A program made the position numbers and the translations under genes. This document shows, piece after piece, positions 33,232-44,951 of a DNA stretch of 64,000 nt (the stretch's first letter is position 1; the number at the start of each line of letters is the position of its first letter). This stretch comes from Ecdyonurus torrentis (taxonomy: Eukaryota > Arthropoda > Insecta > Ephemeroptera > Heptageniidae). The DNA is taken from NCBI GenBank assembly GCA_949318235.1, contig OX439133.1, positions 3,338,597 to 3,402,596 on the forward strand, read 5' to 3'. The notes beneath the pieces were generated by a model that was not told where the DNA came from, did not search any database, and was given only the letters and a program-made list of their open reading frames with translations.

Positions 33232-34135
33232 TTTTTGGGTATTCCCTATCTTTCTTTCTCCTCATTATTTTCTGTCTACCTGTCTGTCTGTCAGTCTATC
33301 TGCCAAAAAAATTGTTAAGTGATAAGAAAATAATAATCATAAAAAAGTTAATCAAAGTATATTGTTCGAAGGGAAAAAAAAAGTGCAACATGAACTATGG
33401 AAATGTTTATTTTGTTTCGTTTGTTGCGTTATTGCTATATTCTTAATAATTCATTATACCATATTGTGGAATGGTATTGCCTTTATTTTTATTTATTATT
33501 TTACGTATATTTAATATTAATTACTATATTTAAAATCAATGTTATAAAATTATTGCATAAAAGTTTAGAATCGTAAAAATTACCACTGAATTCCAAATGA
33601 AATTAAGAGGACTGAATTTACTCTGAATTATGTTATGATACAAGATACAATATTATATTCATTTTGTATGAGACATATGTCTTCTAATTATAAATCAATC
33701 AATAATTTCTCTCTCTCTTGCTTTTTTTTTTTTTCATTAATAATTCTCCAAAATCGAAATAAAAATAATTTCTTCCATTCTAAATAACACTATAGATATA
33801 AACGAAGCCAATTCTTCGTATTCGTATATTTCATGAATGAAAACATTTTCTTGTGATTTTGCGGAAAAGCGCACGTGTATGAATAATTTGCCGGCTAGAA
33901 CTGCTAGCGCCACATTTTGTAAGAATCGTGAACTATAGTGTGACGTCACGTGAGGGTTGATAAGGAAATAAGGGTTTATTTCGTGATGCCAGTGACATCT
34001 AACACGAACAAAGCTAAACGTCACGAAGTCACTGATAAATGATAACAAAAGTGGGAAATATTTACAGTCACACTTTTAGTTTTGCTGAGTTTTATTATTA
34101 TTATGATTTCATTGATTTCACAAAATGAATTGATT

Positions 34136-34169
<34 letters not shown>

Positions 34170-34205
34170 TTACGCAAAAGATGAAATATAATGTACTGCG
34201 TTGCG
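32729..34205. other. AT-rich sequence with CT-rich array and TGACGTCA sites; no gene seen
   Basis: (CT)n lies at about 33197-33224. TGACGTCAC occurs at about 33080 and in GTGTGACGTCACGTGAGG at about 33939. ACTTCCG and CCGGAAGT (about 33086 and 33111) are ETS-like words. A 103-codon reverse open frame at 33737-34048 shows no family motif that I recognise. An A run lies at about 34139-34160. Confidence 0.5.
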
Positions 34206-34430
34206 TACGTATGAAAATAAATACGTAATAATTATGCTAGTTCATTGTAATCACAGTTTGTTCAATACAAAACATAATTTATGCTGAGTTGCTTAATAAT
34301 TATGTTAAATAGCATAATTTATGATTATTTTGTACACAGCATAATTATTTATAGGTATATTTCTAATTTAGCAACAGTTATGCTATATAATGACATAAAT
34401 ACAGCATAAATTACTTTATATCTATATTCT
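34206..34430 (+). mobile_element. Fam-K element, copy 3
   Basis: AAATACGTAATAATTATGCT, CAGTTTGTTCAATACAAAAC, ATAGCATAATTTATG, CACAGCATAATTATTTATAG and ACAGCATAAATTACTTTAT are in family order, with ACGTAATNATTATGC-like inverted ends. Confidence 0.55.
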
Positions 34431-34874
34431 TTTCTTGCAATGATTTGACTTTTAAATTTTAAAAGTAGGAAAAAAATCAGGCTTATTTTTTATGATTTAC
34501 CGAATTTACCATATAAAATTTTCTTGCTCTTTAAATTAGGTCCTAATTAAAGAAACCTAATTGAATATTCAGATATATGTAGAGTATATAATTTTTCATT
34601 ACTATAATTGATAATTTAATTATTTTCACGGATTTTTAACAGTTATTTTTGAAAGCGATGGTTTGCATCGGCAGGCAAATTCAAATAATTAAATACTTGT
34701 TTCATTTTTAATTTATATAAAAATATATTTCTAGTGAAAATAATTCCAATACTTCAAAACAGGAGTGTACGTACCCCTATAATCATCTTTATAATTACGA
34801 AATCACTATCAATTAGTCTAAGTTTTTGAGTAAAAATAATAATAAATATAATACGTATACTATGCGTATGCGTA
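34431..34874. other. AT-rich sequence; no gene seen
   Basis: Nothing recognised. Confidence 0.45.
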
Positions 34875-35186
34875 TATAGGGTGTATGCGCATGACGTCAT
34901 ATTTAATACACTTCGGATGCCATACTGGAGTAATAAATAAAATTGCTCAGCATTGTACAAACTTTGATTTTGATTATTTTCTTTAGGAAATTTGATCATT
35001 TTTTGTTCTTATTATTTTTCTCACATTTTCGAGATACTAATTCAAGGTAGCTTCAATGCTCTCAAAAATATTACTTATAGTATTTTTATACTGGCAAAAT
35101 GAGTCATTTTCCTATGCAGCTCATGTTATTGAGTGAACCAACATGGCTTAGAATTTAACATGAATGTTAATGAATGCATACAACAT
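34875..35186 (+). mobile_element. Fam-A MITE, copy 7
   Basis: TATAGGGTGTATGCGCATGA with CGTCATATTTAATACACTTC opens the copy. It continues CTCAGCATTGTACAAACTT and GGTAGCTTCAATGCTCTC, and the right part reads CTCATGTTATTGAGTGAACC, AACATGGCTTAGAATTTAAC. The right tip has decayed (CATACAACATGCC). Confidence 0.82.
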
Positions 35187-36160
35187 GCCATATGCATGGG
35201 TTATAAAATCGTTAAAGACATATTATTATATATAAAAATGTGTAAAATAGAGTTGTCAACAAATGCTGTGAAATCAGTACAGAAAATCAACCGATATAGT
35301 TGTATTTTGGCTGATATCAAAAGTAAGTAATAAAAGACGTTTAAAATAATAAATAACAAAAATTCAACGAGCGTATGAAAAAGTGAAAGAAATGAAAAAC
35401 CAAAACCCTCTATTATTAGAAATAGAAATGCCATAATAGAAATCCAATACAAAACAAAATAAATTATAATTCACCATACATTTAAATACAGAAATCAATC
35501 AAAAGTTAATGCCAATTAAATTCCCCAAAATAAATATCACTTCGTATTACTCACCATTTATTTGACCGATATTAAATTACAGTTTTAGAAAAAAAAATTG
35601 TAACTATCAATAAGTTCTATAATTATATATTATTAAATATAAAAATAGACTTTATTGTTAATCATATGTTCTTATATACAAGGGATTCCCCGGTTATCGT
35701 GTCCTGAATCAAATATTCAAAGTAAATTATAAGCAATTTGCACTTGAAATTCCGGAAACCTGACTAGAATTCATTTAGATTCACGAATCTTAAAATTGAT
35801 GCCAAAAATTTCTGTTTATTTTTGGCAATGTTATATTAAAATGACAAATTGATTTCTATTCATAACTGCATGTGGGACTTTAAATTGAACATGAATTAAG
35901 GGGAGGTAATCAGCTGATAATCGTTTAATAGTATTAATAATAGTAGTAAAAATAATACTCGTAGTATTAAATAGTATAGTATTAATAATAGGATGTAAGT
36001 GATTGTTTCTAAATGTCTATGTTTTGTAGATGTCAACCTTGGCAGATGCATTGCATTTGTATACTGATTATAGGAGAGAGAAATGAAATAAAAAATTTTG
36101 AAATCTGAAAATTTATTACTATTACTGTTAATTTTTATTATTTACTCGTATTTACTCGTA
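35187..36160. other. AT-rich sequence; no gene seen
   Basis: Short imperfect AATAGTA repeats lie at about 35925-35990. Nothing else recognised. Confidence 0.5.
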
Positions 36161-36395
36161 ATTTGGAAAAAAATTACGTTATTCATGTAACAAAAATGTT
36201 ATACACACAAAAAAGAGCTCAAATGTTATTTGTTATTTGGTATAACATAAGTAATTATACTGAACATGTTAACTATTATGCTATGTAGTATAACCACTAT
36301 AAATTATGTTATGCATCAATGTTGCAGCTTGCTGCATTGAGCTAGCAATTATGTTTTATATTTGTCCATGAATAGTAAAAATTATAAATTATGTG
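36161..36395 (+). mobile_element. Fam-K-like element, copy 4 (diverged)
   Basis: TTACGTTATTCATGTAAC, GGTATAACATAAGTAATTAT, ACTATTATGCTATGTAGTAT and ATTTGTCCATGAATAGTAAA share order and wording with 60250-60575 (GAAATAACATAAATAATTAT, TTTTGTCCATGTATAATAAA). The match to the other Fam-K copies is weaker. Confidence 0.4.
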
Positions 36396-36636
36396 TAACT
36401 ATGATATTTTTTTATTTAACTTATAGATTAATTTATAATTATAATTACATATAGCTTTGATTTAATATCATAATTCCATTAGACTCAATTTAACAATTTC
36501 TTTTAAAAATAATTTAAAAACTTTTTTTTTAGCACATTATAGAATGTTGAGTTGAAACATGTTTTCCGGACTTTTTTTCCTTTATAAAAATGCATTTTCC
36601 TAGCAAGACATTTCCTCTATTCCAAATTATCCTTTA

Positions 36637-36841
36637 AATTACAATATAGGTAAACATTAGCTTGGACCGCAGGTATTGATATACTACACAATAATACCTA
36701 ATGCAGGTAAAACATACTACAATATAGTTGTGTCTCACCTAGATTATATAAATTTTCACTTGCATTAGGTGACATTGTATACTGTATAGTATATCAATAC
36801 CGGGACCGGGTCAGGTTAATATTTACCTATTTCAAATTACA
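36637..36841. mobile_element. Foldback element, about 205 bp
   Basis: AATTACAATATAGGTAAACA, GGTATTGATATACTACACAA and CCTAATGCAGGTAAAA on the left pair with CACTTGCATTAGGTGACATT, GTATAGTATATCAATACCGG and AATATTTACCTATTTCAAAT on the right. The arms are about 85-90 bases with small gaps. Single copy in the window. Confidence 0.8.
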
Positions 36842-37631
36842 GCTGGATTTGTGTGCAGACTTTTTATTAAAAATGTAAATTCTATGGCTTGTGGCCATAC
36901 AATGCAATCAGATGGAGATATCAGTTGACGCAAAACTTCATTTAAATGCATGTTATTTTTACTATGCATATTATATGCATAACAAAATTCTATAAATTTT
37001 TTTAAGTAAAAAGACTAAACTAGGCTTGCGATTTTCATAAAATTTACATATATCTGCTTTGATATTAAGTTTATGAAGATTGCAAGTGTAATAATTTGCG
37101 AATTTTAGTAAAAGTTTTTTTTACTAAAAAAAATGATTTCTATTGGCATTATGGAAATAACATGCATTTAAATAGAGCCTATAATAATAAAAATAGAATA
37201 ATAATTTTTTCTTTCATATTTTTAATATTTTAATCATATATAGATCAGCATAATACTAGGCCATTATTGCTCTTTGTAGAAATTGAAATTGTAAATAAAA
37301 CCTTTAACTGCACGTTCAAACATAGAATTACTTGTAAGGATAAATAATATATGGAAATATCATAGCTTATAATATAGTATTGCGTGCAACCATTCACAAA
37401 TATAATACAGACTTTATATTTATTTTATAATTTTTGCATGTCTCATGTCATATACATTTTATACTACTTGTTGTAGACTTGTAAGTTTTTAAACATCATG
37501 CATGGATATCTAACATTTATTTATATTTTTTGCTTTTTTATATTATAAGACTGAAATATTATTGTATGATAACTTGACAAGTTATTGTCTTATTGGTATA
37601 GTTTGGTTGTTTATCCAGATTTTGCTAGCAA

Positions 37632-37650
<19 letters not shown>
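36842..37650. other. AT-rich sequence; no gene seen
   Basis: ATGCATATTATATGCAT is a small palindrome at about 36964. A T run lies at about 37635-37666. Nothing recognised as coding. Confidence 0.5.
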
Positions 37651-37667
<17 letters not shown>

Positions 37668-37779
37668 GCCTCAGAGATTGCATGAAAACCATGATATATC
37701 ATGGTGAAAACCATCCCGATTTTTATAAAACTGTAGTTTGCCTATTATTACAAAAAATGATAATAATAATAAATTATAA

Positions 37780-37897
37780 TAATAAATAAAGTTTGTAAAT
37801 ACATATTAAATAAACATATTTCATATAACTTATGTATTATTTTCTGTATAATATGTACTAATTGGTATAATTTGATCAATAAAGAAACTGAATATAA
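37780..37897 (+). mobile_element. LINE/SINE-like 3' end
   Basis: GTACTAATTGGTATAATTTG followed by ATCAATAAAGAAACTGAATA matches the tail nested in the Fam-A copy at 15956-16080. The upstream extent is uncertain, and no reverse transcriptase motif is visible upstream. Confidence 0.5.
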
Positions 37898-37931
37898 GTA
37901 ATAATTTAGTAATTATTAATTAAATAGCTGC

Positions 37932-38815
<884 letters not shown>

Positions 38816-39207
38816 AAACAAAAATAATTCAACAAAATAAAACTCAAACTAAAACAGCAAACTCACAGACGACTTTTTTTTTTTTACATCATCCGCCAGC
38901 CGTACATGATTATTTTAATTCACATTTAATTGTTTTCAGGTAATAAACGTGATTTGCTGTCTTGTCATCAGGTTATACGTCACGTGGTTTGTGACCTCAC
39001 AAGCCACGCCCACTTACTCACGTGACTCAGTGACGTCACTAACTTGCTAATTATATTGTATAGTGTTCTATAATTATATACTGATTTGTTAATTAATTTA
39101 ATGAGGCGTGCATGGGTGAGACATCTCTATTTGTAGCCACTTTGATAAACTATGCAAATTAAAATAGTTATCTGTTTGCTACACCGAGAAAAGAATTACG
39201 TAGTGAC
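38816..39207. other. Sequence with several cAMP-response-like palindromes; no gene seen
   Basis: It includes ACGTCACGTGG (about 38983), TCACGTGACTCAGTGACGTC and the 12-base palindrome AGTGACGTCACT at 39029-39040, within a GC-richer patch. Possibly regulatory, but nothing shows a linked gene. Confidence 0.4.
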
Positions 39208-39670
39208 AATCTAAAGTACAGGTGAAGTAGCTAGCCATGTAGTACAAAGGTAAATATTATATAAAAATGATAACTACAGGTGACGTAGCTAGCCAGGTAG
39301 TACAAAGGTAAATATTATATATAAATATGATAACTACAGGTGAAGTAGCTAGCCAGGTAAGTACAAAGGTAAATCTTATATATAAATATGATAACTACAG
39401 GTGAAGTAGCTAGCCAGGTAGTACAAAGGTAAATATTATATATAAATATGATAACTACAGGTGAAGTAGCTAGCCAGGTAAGTACAAAGGTAAATCTTAT
39501 ATAAAAATGACAAAATGATAACTACAGGTGAAGTAGCTAGCCAGGTAGTACAAAGGTAAATCTTATATATAAATAATAACTACAGGTGACGTAACTAGCC
39601 AGGTAAGTAAAAAGGTAAATCTTATATAAAAATGATAACTACAGCTGAAGTAGCTAGCCAGGTAATACAC
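39208..39670 (+). repeat. Minisatellite array 1, about eight units of 58-65 bp
   Basis: Each unit reads ACAGGTGAAGTAGCTAGCCA, GGTAGTACAAAGGTAAAT, then TTATATATAAATATGATAAC or a variant. GTAGCTAGCC or its variant recurs near 39230, 39289, 39347, 39408, 39468, 39533, 39592 and 39650. The same unit occurs in reverse at 46742-47165. Confidence 0.93.
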
Positions 39671-39958
39671 CAAACGTTCACCGGATATAATTAATATCCC
39701 TTGGCTTGCATTGTTCAGTAAAAGTATACACGCTAGATTTGTGTTTTTGAGGTGTAACTTTTTCACTTTGACTTTTGTAATATTTGAACTTGCATGTAAA
39801 TTTTTTTTTTAAAAATCCCCGAATTAAGGTGTCATTAATATACAGAATAAATCAATCCCTTATTAGATTAACTTTACAACTAGCCAACTTCCGGTTACCT
39901 GTGAAACTCAGGTAAGGCCCTACATCTTGTATAACGTTAGCATCCTTAATTAATCGGC

Positions 39959-40252
39959 TATATGGCGTATCTGAATGACGTCATACTGAATGCGCTTCGA
40001 CGCCATGCTGGACCAATGAATAAAATTGCTCGGCATAAGATAAACTTCGTTTTTGGCTATTTTCTTTAAAAATCGGTTAAGTTTTTGATTATTATTATTT
40101 TTCTCATAATCTTGAGATACTAATTCAACATACATTATAGCATTATAGCATAGAATTTTTAAACTGGCAAAATGAATTATTTTCCTGTGCGGCCCATGTT
40201 ATTGAGTAATCCAATATGGCATTAATTTAAACATGAATGCAAGCACCCTTTA
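39959..40252 (+). mobile_element. Fam-A MITE, copy 8
   Basis: It opens TATATGGCGTATCTGAATGA with CGTCATACTGAATGCGCTTC and GACGCCATGCTGG, and closes CCATGTTATTGAGTAATCCA, AACATGAATGCAAGCACCCT. The central CAGCATCAATGCTC block is replaced by TTATAGCATTATAGCATAG, a small local rearrangement. Confidence 0.83.
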
Positions 40253-40382
40253 ACTGAATATTTTTATTAGGTTTAACTTTTTGAAATATATGTTTTTATT
40301 TGCCTGAAATTATAAAAATTCTATTCATTCACAAATATGTGTTTGTGATATGAATTGACTGTAAAACATTTAAATTTAAAGG

Positions 40383-40570
40383 CTATACCTCTGATAAAAT
40401 TTTCAGAACCCGTGAACATCATATAAAAAAAAATTATTATTGAAATTAACATGGGCTCTTATGGGACTAAAACTTCATATTCTAAAATCTAGGATTATGA
40501 TCCACCAATTTTGTCATATTTTTGAAGATATACCATATCCTGATGTATCACTGTGTAAATTACAATTTTT
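40383..40570 (+). mobile_element. Fam-G element, copy 3 (fragment)
   Basis: GATAAAATTTTCAGAACCCG, ATTGAAATTAACATGGGCTC, TTATGGGACTAAAACTTCAT and CCTGATGTATCACTGTG follow Fam-G order. Both termini are missing. Confidence 0.78.
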
Positions 40571-42273
40571 TTTTTCTTTACTTCTCTTTACAAATTCCGC
40601 TTTACCTCATTTCCCGCCCTAAGGACGGAATCAGAATCCAATAAATTACTCTACTTCTGGTCAAGTTGCTGCAATTCTACAAATTAATATTTACATTATG
40701 AAATTTGTACTACACAAATATTTATAAATAAAATAATTGTTAAAAAATAATAATAAAGTATAATATATACAATATTTTTTTAATTCTAAATATTTTATTT
40801 AATACAAAAAAAAAATTATATAAAATTATTTAATTAAAATACTGATGTGTTTTTATTATTATTTCAAAAATTTTCAGTTGCGTGTAAGAGTAATAATATT
40901 GTAAATTTAAATCATAAAATAGTATTTTATACAACATAGCAAAAGTCTGCGATCATTATGACTGGCTGATTGTTAACATGTTTATTACGTAAGCAAGTTC
41001 TGATTATGTTTGCAGCTTTTTTTAGGAAAGTTAACAGGGAAAAATATTTTATATAAAAATTGTATAATGGGGTTTACCGGTACATCGCGCTATATCACAG
41101 GTGGAGGCGGGTGAGATCTTATTCTGTTAGTTTTAAAAGAGGTAGCTGAAACAGGACATTTGAAAAATAAATCAATTTTGATGGGAAAAGTAGAAAAATC
41201 TGGTATATCAATTTTTTACAGGATATAAATATTATGTTCTTTAGAAAGCTCATTTCTCTGGAATTCAAAAATTGACCCTCCCTATCCTTATTTTGCTATC
41301 ATTTGAGCTTTGAGCGTCAATAGTAATTAATAATTAACTACTTACGATACAAAATTTACAATGTCTTTTACCAGCAATAAAAAAAATTGTTAAATATTAA
41401 AACACTACATATATCGACTAACCTACTATCCTTTATTTAAAAATTTTTGAAATCGATAACGGAATTTTCTTATATATCGAAAAAAGACAAAAAAAAATCT
41501 CCCTAAAAGCATAATGTTATACAAGAGGTCTCACGCCCTTTCCTAGCACCACTCTGATTAGTGCTACGTCATCATCGGTAAGAACCATTGATGACCATTA
41601 CATAAGGGAGACAAAAAAAAAAAAAAAAAAAAAAAAGAGCACATTGTCATAAATTAGTTTATGTAAACAGTAAATTTTTAATATATTATCTTATTTGCGG
41701 TTGATTCATCCAAATATTGCAAAAATTAATCCATTTTCATTGTTAACTATTATCTGTATTATCATTTAGAAATTGATTATTCCATTCAAGTACTGTTCAC
41801 TTATTATGTACAGATTTTTGATCACAATAACAATCATCCGTATTTAATCATATGATACAGACATATTCTGACTAATACCCACTCATTCTACCAAAATATT
41901 CATAATGTTTGACACGATATAACGTAGGATACGTAATTATTTTAATAAAAATATATTTAATAAAATATTAGTTATTAAAATAAATAAAATTATTGTAAAA
42001 TTAAATATTAATTATTTTACAACAAAAATATTTGCAAAACAACTAAAATAATAATTAAAATATTATGTATTAAAAAAACAAAAACATGAAGCGTGTAACA
42101 CGCGCTAATATAGTACAAAAATAGAATACACTAACTATTAAAGCATAACATTTGAAACAAAGGTTCAATTTATATTGGTTTAATTAAGAATTATGATCCT
42201 TAAGTGTAACTAAAGTTTTCAATACGTTAAGTATAGCGTAGTGAATTAAAAACCTATTTCAAACACGCTAACG

Positions 42274-42304
<31 letters not shown>

Positions 42305-42801
42305 AAGGGAGGGAAAACAAAAGTATATATATTTTTTATTCTTATTTCGCTTGCCCGGCACGAAAGTTTCTCTTAAGGGTAGAAATAACTTAAAAAATAA
42401 ACTATGTTGAGTGAATGCTTTTAGTAGATATTAAAATTTCATTGTTTTTATGTTTATAATTCTAAGAAATGCGTTCTTAATTTGAAATATCAAGGGAAAA
42501 AAATTGGAAGAAATTTTTGGTTTTATTTGAAATTTAACATGCATTTGAATGCTAGCTTCTATGAAAAAGTTAAATATATTTTTATAGTTTATATGTCGTT
42601 TTAAAATAATTTTTAATATAGTTTACCCTGAATTTAAATTAGATATATTATATTAGTAAGTATTTAATATAATTTTAAATTGAATACAAATTATTTTCAC
42701 GTTGAAGCATTAGCTATATTATATTAAAATAGTAACAATGAGTAATACGAGTGAAAATAAATAATGTTCATGTACCATTACCAAAATAAAAAGAGAGGAT
42801 A
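40571..42801. other. AT-rich sequence; possible very old Fam-E relative; no gene seen
   Basis: A runs lie at about 41612-41636 and 42276-42301. At 41440-41560 the sequence AAAATCGATAACGGAATTTT, AAGCATAATGTTATACAAGA, GGTCTCACGCCCTTTCC runs parallel to the Fam-E middle and right part, at low similarity. No gene recognised. Confidence 0.4.
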
Positions 42802-42961
42802 TTACAATCGGATGCACCCCCGCCTTTTCTCGTATTCTAATCAAGTTATAGAAATAAAATTTAACATGTATTGACTTCAATATTATATTGATCAGCTGTA
42901 ACATTTTGGAGTTTATCTGTGTAAAATTGTGCGAGAAAAAGGGGTGCATCCGGTTGTAAAA
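42802..42961 (+). mobile_element. Fam-N element, copy 1 (GGATGCACCCC inverted ends)
   Basis: TTACAATCGGATGCACCCCC and CTTTTCTCG on the left are mirrored by CGAGAAAAAGGGGTGCATCC, GGTTGTAA on the right. The interior (AAATTTAACATGTATTGACT, TCAATATTATATTGATC) is shared with 48125-48235. About 160 bp, non-coding. Confidence 0.8.
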
Positions 42962-43006
42962 ATATATGTTCTTATTTTAGCCATGGGTTGTATTTATCAA
43001 GTTCAA

Positions 43007-43292
43007 AGGTGTATGCGGATGACGTCATATTAATTGCACTTGGAGACAATACTGGAGTAGTGAATAACATTGCTCAGCATAGGACAAACTTCATTTAGGC
43101 CAATTTTCTTCGGGAACTAGGTAAATTTTTGGTTATTGTTATTTTTCTCACATACTTGAGATACTAATTCAACATATTTACAGCATCAATGCTCTCAAAA
43201 ATATTGCAGTGTTTTTGAACTGGCAAAATAATTTATTTTTATATGCTACCCATATTATTGAGTAATCCAACATGGCATCGGCTTTAACATGA
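43007..43292 (+). mobile_element. Fam-A MITE, copy 9
   Basis: AAGGTGTATGCGGATGACGT, AGTAGTGAATAACATTGCTC, AGCATAGGACAAACTTCA, TTTACAGCATCAATGCTCTC, GAGTAATCCAACATGGCATC and GGCTTTAACATGA are in order. Both terminal hexamers are lost. The element is cut at the right by a Fam-B/G-like end. Confidence 0.82.
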
Positions 43293-43345
43293 GACAGTAG
43301 TTGACCGACTTGGGGCAGAAATAATCAAAATTGGAACTTTATTTT
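43293..43345 (+). mobile_element. Fam-B/G-like terminus fragment
   Basis: GACAGTAGTTGACCGACTTG resembles the GGGTAGGTGACCGACT terminus of Fam-B and Fam-G. Only the end is present before a (CT)n array. Confidence 0.4.
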
Positions 43346-43357
43346 CAAAATAATTCG

Positions 43358-43360
<3 letters not shown>

Positions 43361-43438
<78 letters not shown>
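43361..43438 (+). repeat. (CT)n microsatellite
   Basis: About 39 uninterrupted CT units. The arginine-glutamate open frame on the reverse strand is an artefact. Confidence 0.95.
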
Positions 43439-43442
<4 letters not shown>

Positions 43443-43650
43443 AATACACAACTTGCATTAGAATTATGTAGATTATTATTATGTAGATTATGTAATTTGT
43501 GTTTTTGTTTTTTCCATTTTATTTTTTTATTTTTTTGAAAAACCTTCAACGAGGGCACGGTTGTTAGATATAATATAATCATATGAGAGGAATGCTATGC
43601 TATAAAGTTTTTTTTTTTTTTTTTTTTTTTTTAAAGAACTTTTAATTAAG

Positions 43651-43942
43651 TCCGGTTGCACTCATATTTAAGAGCCGCCGTTTTGCTGGTCAGGAATACA
43701 TAGGCCAGCATAGGAAAAACGTCATTTTTATTTTTTTTAATAGCAAAAGAAGCTTCAAACACCAATCAAAGACTTATTTCTAGCTTCTAATAAGCTCAAA
43801 GAATATGAGAAAAATTTGTTCAGTTGAAATAAAATCTTTTTATGTGAAAAATTAGGAGAAATGATGTTTACCCTATGCTGGACAATGCATTGGGCACCAC
43901 AAACATGGCGACAAAGCGCAAGAATGTGAAAGGGGTCGTACA
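43651..43942 (+). mobile_element. Fam-C foldback MITE, copy 2
   Basis: CCGGTTGCACTCATATTTAA, GCTGGTCAGGAATACATAGG and CCAGCATAGGAAAAACGTCA on the left arm pair imperfectly with AATGATGTTTACCCTATGCT, GGACAATGCATTGGGCACCA and CAAGAATGTGAAAGGGG on the right arm. The middle has AAGCTTCAAACACCAATCAA. Complete, non-coding. Confidence 0.85.
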
Positions 43943-44084
43943 TAAAAAAAAGTTAGAATTAATTTTGATTATGAAAAATATCTAAATATGAAATATGTAA
44001 AAATATGTGAAATTAATGTTAATCTACATAATATGACAATGAAACCAACGCTTGTTGTAACTTCTTAATATAAACTGTCTGGGT

Positions 44085-44132
<48 letters not shown>

Positions 44133-44471
44133 TAAATTCTGTGGAAAAGCAAGTGCAATATCTCATATTTCCTTCAGTTTTAGGTTACTTCCTACATGCA
44201 GATTAGATTCTTTACCATCTTAGGTTACTATGAACTATTTGTATATATATTATGTCGTGGGTTTGTTAGCATGTCATGAACCGTAAGAATTAAACATTAA
44301 ACCCACACTAAGACGATGAGAGTTTGCATGGGTGGAACTCTTACTATTTAGTCTGCTTGCATTTTAAATACCTCGGTGCCTCATCATCATATACACTTAA
44401 GCATGTAGCTCGAAATAGATTGTATTAGAGAAATGCATGATATGAGATTTAGGACTATTTTTAGTTTATTC
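43943..44471. other. AT-rich sequence with A run; no gene seen
   Basis: A run at about 44088-44130. TTAGGTTACT words at 44191 and 44220 are a small local repeat. No gene recognised. Confidence 0.45.
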
Positions 44472-44776
44472 AGCGTGTGCATGATAAAGCACAGGAATGT
44501 ACTTTGGCGCCAAACTGGAGCTATGAATGAGATAACTCAGTGTAGGATACAGTTTGTGGGCTCTTTTCTTTTGAGAAATCGGGTAATTTTTATATTTATT
44601 ATTTTTCTTTAAGAAAGCCCAATTCAATCAATTACCAGCATCAATGCTCTAAAAAATATTGCTTACGTTAGTATTATTAAACTGGCAAAATGTATCATTT
44701 TCCAATAACGACCAATGTTATTTATTCCTTACTTAATATGATGTGTTGACTTGCATGTGAATGCATCCACTCTATA
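44472..44776 (+). mobile_element. Fam-A MITE, copy 10 (left partner of an abutting inverted pair)
   Basis: AGCGTGTGCATGATAAAGCA, TTTGGCGCCAAACTGGAGCT, ATCAATTACCAGCATCAATG and ATGTGAATGCATCCACTCTA, ending in TATA. It is one of the more diverged copies and has lost TGACGTCA from its left end. Confidence 0.8.
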
Positions 44777-44951
44777 GGGTGTATACATTCATGATAAAGT
44801 CGACGCCAAGTTGGATAACTCAATAACATGGGCCGCATAGGAAAATAACTCATTTTGCCAGCTTAAAAATACTAAGCAATATTGTTGAGAGCATTTATGC
44901 TGTTAATAGGTTGATTTAGTATCTCAAGTATGTGAGAAAAATAACAATAAC
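44773..44951 (-). mobile_element. Fam-A MITE, copy 11 (right partner, reverse, truncated)
   Basis: Starting with the TATA that ends copy 10, it reads TATAGGGTGTATACATTCAT, AAAGTCGACGCCAAGTTGGA, AATAACATGGGCCGCATAGG, ATTTATGCTGTTAATAGG and CTCAAGTATGTGAGAAAAAT. That is the right half of Fam-A in reverse. The left half is missing. Confidence 0.83.

Noticed and set aside
33737..34048. 103-codon reverse open frame, the longest outside simple repeats
   Set aside because: No recognisable domain, signal or splice-linked neighbour. A frame of this length is not remarkable in the slightly GC-richer patch here.
39208..39670. Regularly spaced repeats that could suggest a CRISPR array
   Set aside because: Units are contiguous with no unique spacers, in an evidently eukaryotic sequence. 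It is a minisatellite.
43325..43582. Arginine-glutamate-rich frame
   Set aside because: It is the reverse reading of a (CT)n array.
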